Shown here piece after piece: positions 26,723 through 35,690 of a stretch of DNA of 64,000 bases. Position numbers and translations under genes: made by a program. Numbering within the stretch: the first letter of the stretch is position 1; every line of letters begins with the position of its first letter. The notes beneath the pieces were generated by a model that saw only the letters and a list, made by a program, of their open reading frames with translations, did no database searches and had not been told where the DNA came from. Origin of the DNA: Bacteroidales bacterium (lineage in GTDB: Bacteria > Bacteroidota > Bacteroidia > Bacteroidales > Lentimicrobiaceae); NCBI GenBank assembly GCA_024636955.1, contig JAGXGB010000003.1:62001-126000 (forward strand). The letters are read 5' to 3'.

Positions 26723-27769
26723 ATGATCATAAGAATTATCAGGTATTTACTATTATTTATCTTCATAATAGTGATATTATTTGCTGGTTTCCTGGGGTGG
26801 CAAACATACTTTGAATATAAGCCAAATGGAGAAGATGTGCTCCTCATTAACTCAAAAGCTCCTGTCATTAATGATACATTAACAATGGTAACCTGGAATA
26901 CAGGTTATTCAGGACTTGGGGCTGACATGGATTTCTTTTATGAGGGTGGCAAAATGGTACGTCCCATTCGTGAACAGTATGAAAAGTACAGGAATGCTGT
27001 GCTGAAAAGAATAGTTTCTTTTGACACAGCGGCTTTCATACTACTTCAGGAGGTTGATACACTATCACGGCGTAGTTATTATGAAAACCAGTTCAGGTCA
27101 ATTACTAAAAGCATGCCAGAGTTCAGTGGCTATTTTGGTCTTAATTATAATGCCTGGGTGCCTGTTCCGCCAAAAAGACCCATGGGCAAGGTAAGAAGCG
27201 GGCTTGTTACACTAAGCAAGTTCCCACCATCATCAGTTAAGCGGGTTTCTTTTGAGTCGTCTTATAGTTGGCCTATGCGATTATTTCAGCTTAAACGGGG
27301 TTATCTTGAAACACGCTATAATACCGGCGATGGGAAAGAACTGGTACTTATCAACACACATAACTCAGCATTTGGTGATGCAGCTGCTTTAAGAGAAAAA
27401 GAATTAAATACCCTAAAGACCAGAATGCTTGATGAGTATGAAAAGGGTAATTACGTAATAATTGGGGGCGACTGGAACCAAAACCCCCCTTCGTTTGATT
27501 CAACAGTTGTATTAACCGTTTATAAATCTAAAACGATTACACCCGGCATACCTGAAGATTTTACTCCTCAGGGGTGGACATACGCCTACGATCCATTGCA
27601 TACTACTAACCGTGATGTGAATATTTCATACAAGGAGGGAGAAACCGTTACCAGCCTGATTGATTTTTTTGTTTTATCACCCAATATCAATTTACAATAC
27701 GTAAAAACCGTGGTAACAGGATTCTCTGAAGCAGATCATCAACCGGTAGTAATGAGAGTTGTTATTTAA
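26723..27769 (+). CDS. Membrane-anchored endonuclease/exonuclease/phosphatase (EEP) family protein
   Basis: 348 residues with one N-terminal membrane helix (about 5-25) and a periplasm-facing EEP domain. Catalytic motifs: TWNTGYSGLG near 57, LQEVDT near 107, NTHNSAF near 212, GGDWNQNP near 243 and the terminal SEADHQPVVMRV. The family includes nucleases, sphingomyelinases and phosphoinositide phosphatases. The membrane anchor argues for an envelope role rather than DNA repair, but the substrate is not known. Monocistronic, followed by a 113-bp gap and the convergent hemW block. Confidence 0.8.
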   Translation: MIIRIIRYLLLFIFIIVILFAGFLGWQTYFEYKPNGEDVLLINSKAPVINDTLTMVTWNTGYSGLGADMDFFYEGGKMVRPIREQYEKYRNAVLKRIVSFDTAAFILLQEVDTLSRRSYYENQFRSITKSMPEFSGYFGLNYNAWVPVPPKRPMGKVRSGLVTLSKFPPSSVKRVSFESSYSWPMRLFQLKRGYLETRYNTGDGKELVLINTHNSAFGDAAALREKELNTLKTRMLDEYEKGNYVIIGGDWNQNPPSFDSTVVLTVYKSKTITPGIPEDFTPQGWTYAYDPLHTTNRDVNISYKEGETVTSLIDFFVLSPNINLQYVKTVVTGFSEADHQPVVMRVVI

Positions 27770-27882
27770 TGGCGAAGGTTGACGCAGATTTACTTGTAAT
27801 ATAAATGAACTGTCGAGTTTAAGCAGGAGAATAGTTCTTTTACTATTTGTCAGAGAGAGGAGAGAAGCTCTGTTGCAAGGTG

Positions 27883-29217
27883 TCAGATATAAAACAAATC
27901 AGAAGCAATACCATCAGCCAATAATTTGCCTTGATTGGTTAGAACGAATTTAGTATCCGACCTTTTGATGAGTGATTGATTAATCCATTTAACCACTTGA
28001 TCACTGAAATAGCTTTCATACTGTAATCCAAATTGATTACTTATCTCACGGGTATCACAGCCCCAAATTGTTCGCAATCCGGTCATTACGTATTCATTAT
28101 ACCTGTTAGTGATGGAAAGTTCTTCATGTTCAGCAGGTATCACATCATTCTTTATAGCACTAAGGTATTCACTAACTGATGAAACATTCCATTGCCTGGT
28201 TGAACCATTGAATGAATGTGCTGATGGCCCAAACCCTAAATAGGTCGTCCCTTTCCAATAGGAGAGATTATGCCTGGCAAAATGACCGGGCAAGCAGAAG
28301 TTAGATATTTCATAGTGGAGGTAATTATGATCATGCATGAACTGCATGAGTATTTCAAATTGCTCTGATGCCTGTTTTTCGTCAACCGGTTTTACTTTTC
28401 CCTTTTCAATAAGATTAGATAGGGGAGTACGTGGTTCAACAGTAAGGGCATAGGCTGACAAGTGTGGTATTGATAAACCTGCAAATACTTCCAGATTTTT
28501 TATCCACTGCTCATTGCTGAGGGTTGGAACGCCATAAATAAGATCGATAGTAAGATCAGGAAAGCCATGGTCCCTTGCAAGTTGGATGCAACTTAAGGCC
28601 TTTTGAGCTGAATGTACCCTGTTGAGATATTCGAGATCTTCATCTCTAAATGACTGAATACCGATACTTAGCCTGTTAATTCCCAATTGTTTCCAAAATT
28701 GAAGGTTGTCATCTGTGATATCATCAGGATTGGCCTCGATTGTTATTTCAGCATCCTTTGAAATATTATAGTTGTGGTAAGCAGTGGTAAAGAGTTTTTC
28801 AAGCAGATGTTTTTCCAGCAATGAGGGTGTACCCCCACCCAGGTAAAGGGTTTCGATTGATTGCTTTAATGCATTGTGTTTAAGATCAGACGTCTGTTTA
28901 ACTTCATTGCTTTCAAGATCACCAGGTTGATCTGATACTGTGTATTCAAGATCAGCAAGTTGCTTTATATGAGCGTATTCATTGTCGTTGTTTTGATTTA
29001 CAGCAGTAGGTTCAATGTCACTGATTTGCTTAGAAGCTGGTTGGTCCTGAACATTTACAATTCCCTGTTGATTGATATGATTTGAAGCTCTGATCTCCAT
29101 TTCACGGCAAATTGCAACAATCATTTCCGGTGCGCTTTTACGGGAAACAACTGAGAAGAAGTTGCAGTAGCTGCACTTTTGCCGGCAGTAGGGAATATGA
29201 ATGTATATGCCAGCCAT
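27883..29217 (-). CDS. hemW: Radical SAM protein HemW with an internal 11-residue repeat
   Basis: 444 residues, about 65 more than usual. YIHIPYCRQKCSYC carries the CxxxCxxC motif for the radical SAM 4Fe-4S cluster, GGGTPSLL follows, and the C-terminal HemN-like domain is complete. HemW is a heme chaperone once annotated as oxygen-independent coproporphyrinogen oxidase. Between the cluster motif and GGGTPS, residues 63-117 consist of five tandem 11-residue units of the pattern xQxxDLExxxV, an insertion absent from normal HemW. The insertion keeps the frame. The gene is followed upstream, in transcription order, by a lipid kinase gene only 6 bp away. Confidence 0.88.
   Translation of the reverse strand: MAGIYIHIPYCRQKCSYCNFFSVVSRKSAPEMIVAICREMEIRASNHINQQGIVNVQDQPASKQISDIEPTAVNQNNDNEYAHIKQLADLEYTVSDQPGDLESNEVKQTSDLKHNALKQSIETLYLGGGTPSLLEKHLLEKLFTTAYHNYNISKDAEITIEANPDDITDDNLQFWKQLGINRLSIGIQSFRDEDLEYLNRVHSAQKALSCIQLARDHGFPDLTIDLIYGVPTLSNEQWIKNLEVFAGLSIPHLSAYALTVEPRTPLSNLIEKGKVKPVDEKQASEQFEILMQFMHDHNYLHYEISNFCLPGHFARHNLSYWKGTTYLGFGPSAHSFNGSTRQWNVSSVSEYLSAIKNDVIPAEHEELSITNRYNEYVMTGLRTIWGCDTREISNQFGLQYESYFSDQVVKWINQSLIKRSDTKFVLTNQGKLLADGIASDLFYI
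28867..29031 (-). repeat. 33-bp in-frame minisatellite inside hemW
   Basis: Five diverged 33-bp units at 28867, 28900, 28933, 28966 and 28999, encoding KQTSDLKHNAL, DQPGDLESNEV, KQLADLEYTVS, NQNNDNEYAHI and KQISDIEPTAV. At DNA level three of them share the core AAGATCA on the plus strand. Confidence 0.85.
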
Positions 29218-29223
29218 GATAAA

Positions 29224-30162
29224 TCAGTCTTTGCCAGTCACTATAGTAACACAGCGGGGCATAATTTCGAAGGTCATAGGAGTATGGCCAAGTGATTCAC
29301 CATCTGTTTCAAGGAAAAGTGGCGGATTGGATTCTATCTTAACCACTTGACCACGGAATTGCTTGACTTGCTTTAGTTTCACATAAGAGCCGTCATATAA
29401 TCCTGTCACGTTGCGTATTACCGTCATACGGCTTACGCGGGTAATCAGCGTAATATCAAATAGTCCATCGTCGGCTATAGCCTCAGGAGCTTGCTTCATA
29501 CCCCCACCATTAAACTGGCAGATAGCCACGCTCATGCTAAAGATATCTTCATTTACAGGCTTCCCGTCAATGATCAGATTTGTTACTACCGACTTGAAGA
29601 CCAAGAGGCTTGTGAACAGGTTAATTATGTATGAAAAGGGACCACTTTTCCCTTCGCGTTTTTGTTTATTTGTCTTTTTGGCAACTATAGCATCAAAACC
29701 AATACCTGCCATGTTAATAAAATACCTGTCATTGGTTTTTTCATCCGATGTATAAGTAACCTTTCCTATATCCTGTCTGAATGTTCTACCGCGAGCTATA
29801 ATATCGATGGCTTGCTTATATCCCGGAAGGATGTTAAATGATCGCCCCCAGTCGTTACCTGTACCTACAGGAATCATTGCAATTGTTATTTCGTCGGGGG
29901 CAAAACGTTTTTGACAGAATATACCGTTGATTACTTCATTAAGAGTTCCATCGCCACCTACAACTATAATTTTCCGGAAACCCGCTTCTATGTATTTTTT
30001 GGAAAGCTTAACAGCATGATTAGGGGCATCAGTAAAAACACTGGTGAATGCAAGCCCCGCTTCAGTAAGTAACCGTGCAATTTCAAGCCAGTCCTTTTCT
30101 CCTTTGCGCCTGCCGGCATTAGGATTCACAATTACAAACCACTCATTACCTGATACCTTCAT
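29224..30162 (-). CDS. Diacylglycerol kinase family lipid kinase (YegS/DgkB-like)
   Basis: 312 residues. IVNPNAGRRKG at the N-terminus, the nucleotide-binding GGDGTLNEVING near 66-77 and PVGTGNDWGRSF near 97-108 place it in the DAGK catalytic family; a C-terminal beta-sandwich (about 140-300) completes the fold. It phosphorylates a lipid alcohol, diacylglycerol, a sphingoid base or a ceramide; Bacteroidota make sphingolipids, so the substrate is open. It sits in a minus-strand run with two glycosyltransferases upstream (4 bp gap) and hemW downstream. Confidence 0.88.
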   Translation of the reverse strand: MKVSGNEWFVIVNPNAGRRKGEKDWLEIARLLTEAGLAFTSVFTDAPNHAVKLSKKYIEAGFRKIIVVGGDGTLNEVINGIFCQKRFAPDEITIAMIPVGTGNDWGRSFNILPGYKQAIDIIARGRTFRQDIGKVTYTSDEKTNDRYFINMAGIGFDAIVAKKTNKQKREGKSGPFSYIINLFTSLLVFKSVVTNLIIDGKPVNEDIFSMSVAICQFNGGGMKQAPEAIADDGLFDITLITRVSRMTVIRNVTGLYDGSYVKLKQVKQFRGQVVKIESNPPLFLETDGESLGHTPMTFEIMPRCVTIVTGKD

Positions 30163-30166
30163 GCAG

Positions 30167-31243
30167 TTATTTTTTCAAATTAGTATTTAAAACCATTGCA
30201 ACAATCTTTTGTTGCACCTGATCAACAGTAATTGACTTCATGCACTCACATTCATTAAGTTTCCTGCACTTCTCACACTCTATATCCTTCACAGTATATG
30301 CTGCATTTGTGCCAAGCGGTGCCCATCGGCCCGGATGCATAGGCTTGATAGGCGGATAAAGGCCTACTACGATCTTGCCAAGAGCTGATGCAATGTGCAA
30401 GGGGCCTGTTGAGCCGGCAACCAATACATCAGATGAATCAATGAATTCAATAAATTGGGATAAGCTGAACATGCCTGTAACATCACTTACATTGCCTGCC
30501 AATTCAAAGAATCCTTCTTTATGCAGCATATCACCTTCTACCCTGGTACCAGTAATAAATACTTTAAACTTCCTTCCATTGATGCCGTGTGCATTTTCAG
30601 AAAGACGCCTGGCCAGATTTGCATAATTATTTAATCCCCATTCACGGGCGCTCCCTTTCGACCGAGGGTGAAGGATGACGTTAACATAATCATGATCTAA
30701 AAGACCTGCAACGGAATGGTCGGAAAGTTTTGGTGCGGTAAAGCCATATAAAGCAGGTATTTCGTTTAGTGTAGGTAGCCTGAATTGATTCTCCTCTGAC
30801 TGGCCTTTTTTTAGTACCGGGGCTGCAAGCTTGATATTCAGGATAGCTTCGTGGAACTCAGAGTTCTTGCGTGAAAGGGGTACCAATATATTGCAGTCGA
30901 GCCAGTGATACCATCTCCCGGTACTGCCCATCCTGTTGGGAATGCCTGCTTTTACAGCAATACGGGATATTTGCCTGTTTGGGAATACATGGATGATAAG
31001 ATCTGCACCAACAGCCCTCAACTGCTTAGCTGAATCCTCAGTATTAAGCTCTTTGAGTTCCTGCCAGTCGATAAATTCATCCACATGGGAGCATGATTTT
31101 ATAATATCACGGGTGTAGGGCATACCAAGAAAACTGATTCTTACATCGGGGAAGCTTTGTTTGAGCAAACCTGCAAGAGGCAATGTGAGCATCACATCTC
31201 CGATACTGTCAGTGCGGCTTAAAATAACGTGTTTAGGCTTCAT
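30167..31243 (-). CDS. Family 9 glycosyltransferase (heptosyltransferase-like)
   Basis: 358 residues with two Rossmann halves of the GT-B fold. LSRTDSIGDVMLTLPLAGLLK at the N-terminus, HPRSKGSAREWG near 200 and AGSTGPLHIASALGK near 280 are the signature blocks of the ADP-heptose:LPS heptosyltransferase family. A cysteine-rich stretch CEKCRKLNECEC lies near residues 325-336. It probably builds the core of lipopolysaccharide. It abuts the next gene (a GT2 enzyme whose stop codon is at 31244) with no spacer, so the two are cotranscribed and likely act on the same glycan. Confidence 0.88.
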   Translation of the reverse strand: MKPKHVILSRTDSIGDVMLTLPLAGLLKQSFPDVRISFLGMPYTRDIIKSCSHVDEFIDWQELKELNTEDSAKQLRAVGADLIIHVFPNRQISRIAVKAGIPNRMGSTGRWYHWLDCNILVPLSRKNSEFHEAILNIKLAAPVLKKGQSEENQFRLPTLNEIPALYGFTAPKLSDHSVAGLLDHDYVNVILHPRSKGSAREWGLNNYANLARRLSENAHGINGRKFKVFITGTRVEGDMLHKEGFFELAGNVSDVTGMFSLSQFIEFIDSSDVLVAGSTGPLHIASALGKIVVGLYPPIKPMHPGRWAPLGTNAAYTVKDIECEKCRKLNECECMKSITVDQVQQKIVAMVLNTNLKK

Positions 31244-32065
31244 TTAATCAGTAGTTTGCTGTACTTCATCACCCCGGTTGCCGGGTTTATTCTTAATATC
31301 ATCATTATTAACCGGCTGGTTGTGAAGCTGGCGCAATTTAACGTACTTCATAAATGTTGCAAAGGCTGAAATGGCAGATATTACAAATCCGGAATAACCG
31401 TCGAGAAAGCCCGCCCGGAAGATATAGTCTTTTTTAAACTTGATTATGGGACTGAAGATTATCTTTATAATTGATCCTTTTCTATTTTCCTCAAATGCTT
31501 TATATGCTGTAAGATCGGTAAATCGGTTAGCTTGTGAAATATGGTCGGAAATAGTATGATAGGAGTAGTGAAGAATATCGCCTTTAAGGTGTTCAACGGG
31601 TGAACCATTCTTTAATTTTATAGCCTCATGTATAAGTGTGCCGGCCCATGCACCTTCGTCATAATTGAATAAACGAATCTTTTTATCGGGATACCAGCCG
31701 CCATGCTTTATCCATTTACCACAATAGTTAGTGAGGCGGTTCATGCTATATGCCTGCGATTTCTGATTAGCGAGTACATTCAAGATGCTTTTTCTTAATT
31801 CATCTGACAGGGCTTCATCAGCATCAAGTGACAAAATAAGCTTATGGCGGGCAAGGCTATTTGCGTAGTTTTTAGTTTCAGCATATCCCAGCCACTTTTG
31901 TGTGTGGAAATGAACACCAAATGACTTGCAGATTGATTCAGTAAGATCTGTTGACCCACTGTCGACTACCACAATATCATCGCTTAAACCTTCAACGGAG
32001 CGAAGGCATCGTTCAATGTTTTTCTCTTCGTTCAGGGTAATTATAACGACAGACAGTTTTGCCAT
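31244..32065 (-). CDS. Family 2 glycosyltransferase, LPS-core type (WaaE/KdtX-like)
   Basis: 273 residues. VVIITLNEEKNIERCLRSV opens the GT-A fold, DSGSTDLTE and LSLDADEAL (the DxD motif near 95) bind the sugar nucleotide, and NRLTNYCGKWIKHGGWYPDKK fits the beta-1,4-glucosyltransferase WaaE type. A single hydrophobic segment near 215-235 may rest on the membrane. With the adjacent GT9 enzyme it probably assembles LPS core. Its -7 box ends four bases before the ATG, so the message should start at or within the start codon. Confidence 0.87.
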   Translation of the reverse strand: MAKLSVVIITLNEEKNIERCLRSVEGLSDDIVVVDSGSTDLTESICKSFGVHFHTQKWLGYAETKNYANSLARHKLILSLDADEALSDELRKSILNVLANQKSQAYSMNRLTNYCGKWIKHGGWYPDKKIRLFNYDEGAWAGTLIHEAIKLKNGSPVEHLKGDILHYSYHTISDHISQANRFTDLTAYKAFEENRKGSIIKIIFSPIIKFKKDYIFRAGFLDGYSGFVISAISAFATFMKYVKLRQLHNQPVNNDDIKNKPGNRGDEVQQTTD

Positions 32066-32069
32066 ACTG

Positions 32070-32077
32070 CAAATATA
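32070..32077 (-). promoter_or_regulatory. -7 box (TAnnTTTG) of the GT2 gene, leaderless
   Basis: TATATTTG on the minus strand, four bases before the ATG at 32065. Confidence 0.5.
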
Positions 32078-32083
32078 ATTGAT

Positions 32084-33439
32084 TTAAGAGTTGCGAGATA
32101 TAATGCTACGGTTCAGCTTCCAATGCCCTGACCGTAAGTAAAGATATGAAAGCAAGCCCATGATGAGGAAATATGATATTTCAGCAGTCCATACTATATG
32201 TATAGGGAGTTTAAAGGTAACAGCCAGCAAATAGGTTATTATAAGGTAAAGACCAATTGTGATTGTTTCAATGATCAAGGCAACTTCAGTACGTGCAGTA
32301 CCTGAAACCCCGTTGAACAATATATTGGAAAACGAAAAAAGGGTTAAAGCTGTCATTATTACATAAAGAACAGGAACAGTATCGGTGATTAACGAATTAT
32401 CATTCGTATATACCGCAATAAGTGCATGGGGTATGAAGACAAATATTCCGACAATTGCAGCACTCATAACGAAATTCATAAGGGAAACTTTCCTGATGAT
32501 TGATATCACATGATCACTTTTACCTTCTCCAATAAGATTGCTCACGAGAGTGTTGGTTGTTGATCCGAATGCAAATACAGGGATCATGAAAACAATATAA
32601 ATGCTTCGGATAATATTGGAAATAGCAAGTTGTCGTTCGCCCATCTTCTCTATTATCATAAAAAAAACAAACCATCCTGCCAAAGAGAGGAACATTTGTA
32701 TCATTACGAAAACGGAGATGTTAAAAGTAGTTTTGATAACACTCCAGTCAAGCGGACCGAACCTGAAGAGGTTATACTTTTTAAGATCAACTACTTTCAG
32801 GGTATAGGTGAAGAAAAAGATAGCTGAAACCGCTTCAGCAATAGATGAAGCAAGAGCTGCGCCCTTAATTCCCATTTCAGGAAACCCGAAGTTGCCGAAG
32901 ATGAGGCAATAGTCGAGGAAAATATTTGTACCTGCGAGGATTATTGCATTATACGTTAATACGCGGGTACTGGTGGTGCCAATGTAAAATGAGCGAAGCA
33001 AGATATTACCAAAGGCGAAAAAAATACCATATATGCGGTACTGCAGGAAGTCAATACTCGCCTTATAAATTGCATCAGAAGAGATTAATGGCCTGAGCAT
33101 TGCAGGGGCAAAGAAGAAAATTATGAGGAATAATAAAAGGCCCATTCCTGCCAGAAAATATAGGCTGTTATCAGTGATGCGGCCTATCTCATCAAACTTT
33201 CTTTCACCATTGCGACGAGCAATGAGTATTTGACCTCCTATACTAAACCCAAAACCAAGCATGAAGAGTGAAATATAAAACAAGCCGCCAATAGCTGAAG
33301 CACCAAGTTCAACTTCACCAACACGGCCAAGAAATGCAGTGTCAGTTACATTTACTGCATTCTGTGCAATCAGGCTAAGTATGATGGGATAGGAGATAAT
33401 CCAGATCCGGTTATAACCCGGTGTCTTGCTTTCAGTCAT
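32084..33439 (-). CDS. MATE family efflux transporter
   Basis: 451 residues, twelve predicted membrane helices in two six-helix halves, first helix near 10-30. SLIAQNAVNVTDTAFLGRVG near the N-terminus is the MatE domain signature. MATE proteins export cationic drugs or lipid-linked compounds in exchange for Na+ or H+. The substrate cannot be predicted. It has its own promoter at 33447, and 18 bp separate it from the glycosyltransferase downstream. Confidence 0.9.
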   Translation of the reverse strand: MTESKTPGYNRIWIISYPIILSLIAQNAVNVTDTAFLGRVGEVELGASAIGGLFYISLFMLGFGFSIGGQILIARRNGERKFDEIGRITDNSLYFLAGMGLLLFLIIFFFAPAMLRPLISSDAIYKASIDFLQYRIYGIFFAFGNILLRSFYIGTTSTRVLTYNAIILAGTNIFLDYCLIFGNFGFPEMGIKGAALASSIAEAVSAIFFFTYTLKVVDLKKYNLFRFGPLDWSVIKTTFNISVFVMIQMFLSLAGWFVFFMIIEKMGERQLAISNIIRSIYIVFMIPVFAFGSTTNTLVSNLIGEGKSDHVISIIRKVSLMNFVMSAAIVGIFVFIPHALIAVYTNDNSLITDTVPVLYVIMTALTLFSFSNILFNGVSGTARTEVALIIETITIGLYLIITYLLAVTFKLPIHIVWTAEISYFLIMGLLSYLYLRSGHWKLNRSIISRNS

Positions 33440-33446
33440 GATTTTG

Positions 33447-33454
33447 CAAAGCTA
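33447..33454 (-). promoter_or_regulatory. -7 box (TAnnTTTG) of the MATE gene, leaderless
   Basis: TAGCTTTG on the minus strand, seven bases before the ATG at 33439, giving a leaderless or near-leaderless transcript. Confidence 0.5.
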
Positions 33455-33521
33455 CTAGTATTTGCTTATATAACAGTTCAACCCATCTATATAGCCTTAT
33501 GGAGTTTATCAATAATAATTA

Positions 33522-33559
33522 ATAAGCAAAAGGCGTAAATTAATACACCTTTTGCTTAT
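33522..33559 (-). terminator. Hairpin downstream of the YceI-like gene
   Basis: A perfect 12-bp inverted repeat (ATAAGCAAAAGG with CCTTTTGCTTAT), extended by three inner pairs, 69 bp after the stop of the gene at 33628. A weak T-rich stretch follows on the minus strand. It probably ends the porin/YceI transcription unit before the MATE gene. Confidence 0.55.
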
Positions 33560-33627
33560 GCAAACTAATCACCAATTTATTAACCAACCTTTATCTTTGT
33601 GCGTTAGCAACCGTAATTCATGTGTTA

Positions 33628-34236
33628 TTAAAATATTTTTGGATTGGCTTGTATAAAAAGGTCAAAGCTTATATTAATTTCATCATTCACTTTTATAAGC
33701 CCAAGTGCAGTTACAGGTGATTCAATATCAAAATCAGACATAAGAAGCTCTTTTTCACCGATAAATCTGTATGTATTATAACCTGTTTTTTCCCAATGAA
33801 CTATTATTTGATCAAGTTTGCTGATACCATTCAAACTAATTGCAACATCAGCTTTGAATCTTCCTTTGTTTGATCTCAGGATTTTTGACATGCCCATCGG
33901 CTCAGCACTTAAAAGCTCAACATCAATAGTAGGACTCTCTTTTACATTGAGCGTGTTATAGAAGTCCTTGGTTAATAATGGGTTTTTACAATTGAATGAT
34001 TTGATGTTAATTTTCAACACTGCATTGTTAAACTTCACTGTTTCTTCCTTTTCCTCGGTATGAATAATTATAAATCCATTTGAGAAATTATCATAAGTTG
34101 TGCACTCAAACCTGTTGACATTGCTGGATCCTGACAATGAAAGTGAACTCATTTCGATGATGGAATAATTCACCTTGTTGCTGCTGGCCGGAGCAATAAG
34201 GTTTAAAAGAATTATCAGGAAAGCATTTAACAACAT
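33628..34236 (-). CDS. YceI-like exported protein
   Basis: 202 residues with a signal peptide (about 1-19) and a beta-rich body whose arrangement matches the YceI lipocalin-like family: SGSSNVNRFECT near 36-47 parallels SNLHDW in its neighbour, LKINIKSFNCKN the middle strand, and the end runs LLMSDFDIESP...LIKVNDEINISFDLF. YceI proteins bind long isoprenoid or amphiphilic lipids in the periplasm. This copy is diverged from the YceI at 35691, and the two flank a porin-like gene. A strong terminator lies just upstream, so its expression may depend on read-through. Confidence 0.65.
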   Translation of the reverse strand: MLLNAFLIILLNLIAPASSNKVNYSIIEMSSLSLSGSSNVNRFECTTYDNFSNGFIIIHTEEKEETVKFNNAVLKINIKSFNCKNPLLTKDFYNTLNVKESPTIDVELLSAEPMGMSKILRSNKGRFKADVAISLNGISKLDQIIVHWEKTGYNTYRFIGEKELLMSDFDIESPVTALGLIKVNDEINISFDLFIQANPKIF

Positions 34237-34249
34237 GGCTTTAAGTTTT

Positions 34250-34286
34250 AAAAAAAGGAGCCCTCAAAGCTTCAAGGGCTCCTTTT
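34250..34286 (-). terminator. Terminator of the porin-like gene
   Basis: A perfect 12-bp stem (34253-34264 with 34275-34286, GGAGCCCT core), followed on the minus strand by seven T. It lies 13 bp after the porin stop and just before the second YceI-like gene. Confidence 0.85.
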
Positions 34287-34298
34287 AGTTATATCAAA

Positions 34299-35657
34299 TT
34301 AGAAAGCAATAGCAGCTTCAAGCATGAGACCATTGAACTTAAGGCCATTCCTGTAATCAGTTGCCCTGAAGTCATTGTAATTCTGTGCTACATACTCAAG
34401 CTTAACAAGCATATTTTTGGTAGTGTACCAGCCGGCTGATAGTTGTATGCGGTCAACTGAAATGTCATCAGTATAACCCTGAAGCTGGCCGGTTACAGTG
34501 TTGTAACGTGCACCTATGAAAGCTTGCTCTCTTGGAAGAAAGCGGTAAACAACTTCACCTGCAAGTTGTGTGAATTTACGTGTGGCAGGGTCAGGTACCT
34601 GAACGGTTGAACCTTCTGAACCGCTTGCCATTTCATAAGTTCCAAATAATTCAAGTCCCATAAATTTAACGAATGGGTTGATGCTTATAGCAGTTACTTT
34701 TTTGGTTAAACCTGGATTTAAACGCCCTGATGTAAACTGACTTGAAGTTGAGCTAACAACGAAAGCATTGTTCTGAACAAATCTTTCCTGCTCGGCAACC
34801 ATGAAGTAACGTGAGCCGGTTCTGTCACCTGCATAAAGGGTATTCCTGGTTGTTCCCGGGTTAGTATAAAGGCTACCGGTTAACCTGAAACGAAGGTCGT
34901 TTGATAGTTGTTTATCGAAACCTGCTTTAGCAAGGATTGAAGGATTTTTCTTTAAAACATCGCCATTAGGCAGATAAGCTTCTTTAACATCACCATTGAT
35001 GATACCGCTGGTCATACCTCCCATAAGAAATAATCCGTCAACAGGATAAACGTAAACTTCGCCACCTATTTCAGTAGTGAAAGCGTCCATGATAAGGTTT
35101 CCTACGAAAGCATTGTGTATGGTATTGCCATTATCACTTCTGCGGAATTGCTGGTCGCCATAATTGATTCCAAAGTGACCAATCTTAACGGTTACATGAT
35201 CTGAGAACCATTGAGGGTTACCAAACATAGGAAGTTTGTCAACCTGGATATATCCGCCTTTTACCCAAAATTCAGAGTGGTGACGTGATGACATATAGTT
35301 TTCAAGAGACACTCGAATACCGTCTTCTAACTGAACATCAATACGTAAGTTAGCAGCTGCAAGGTTGAAACCTGGTGCCAATGGATATAATTTATTGGTG
35401 TTAAATCCTACTCCATTAATTGTATCATTTTTCGGACTTGCGGTATTTGATTGGCTTAATGATTGATATTGCTGAGTGAAAGCTCCGCCGATCTTAACTT
35501 TAAGACCATCAAAAGGCACTGTATCAGCTTTTGTAGTTTCAAACTTATTAACTCCGGTTTGGTCAGCAGGCCGCATAAAATTGATGCTCTGTGAAAATCC
35601 TGAGAGTGTGAAAACTGTTAAAAGAACAGTTATTAGGGATTTAATTTTCATGTTCAT
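34299..35657 (-). CDS. Porin-like outer membrane beta-barrel protein
   Basis: 452 residues with a signal peptide ending near residue 23 (GFSQ). The body alternates polar and aromatic residues in strands of barrel type, with GGAFTQQYQSLSQS, LSAGWYTTKNMLVKLEYVAQ and a final MLEAAIAF ending in phenylalanine, the usual outer-membrane insertion signal. The overall look is of a 16- to 18-strand porin resembling phosphate-selective porin O/P-type proteins. It lies 33 bp after a YceI gene on the same strand. With the sigma-54 promoter upstream it is probably the channel induced by the adjoining two-component system. Solute unknown. Confidence 0.75.
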   Translation of the reverse strand: MNMKIKSLITVLLTVFTLSGFSQSINFMRPADQTGVNKFETTKADTVPFDGLKVKIGGAFTQQYQSLSQSNTASPKNDTINGVGFNTNKLYPLAPGFNLAAANLRIDVQLEDGIRVSLENYMSSRHHSEFWVKGGYIQVDKLPMFGNPQWFSDHVTVKIGHFGINYGDQQFRRSDNGNTIHNAFVGNLIMDAFTTEIGGEVYVYPVDGLFLMGGMTSGIINGDVKEAYLPNGDVLKKNPSILAKAGFDKQLSNDLRFRLTGSLYTNPGTTRNTLYAGDRTGSRYFMVAEQERFVQNNAFVVSSTSSQFTSGRLNPGLTKKVTAISINPFVKFMGLELFGTYEMASGSEGSTVQVPDPATRKFTQLAGEVVYRFLPREQAFIGARYNTVTGQLQGYTDDISVDRIQLSAGWYTTKNMLVKLEYVAQNYNDFRATDYRNGLKFNGLMLEAAIAF

Positions 35658-35690
35658 AATAGGTATTGATTAAGGGTTAATTGGATTAGA

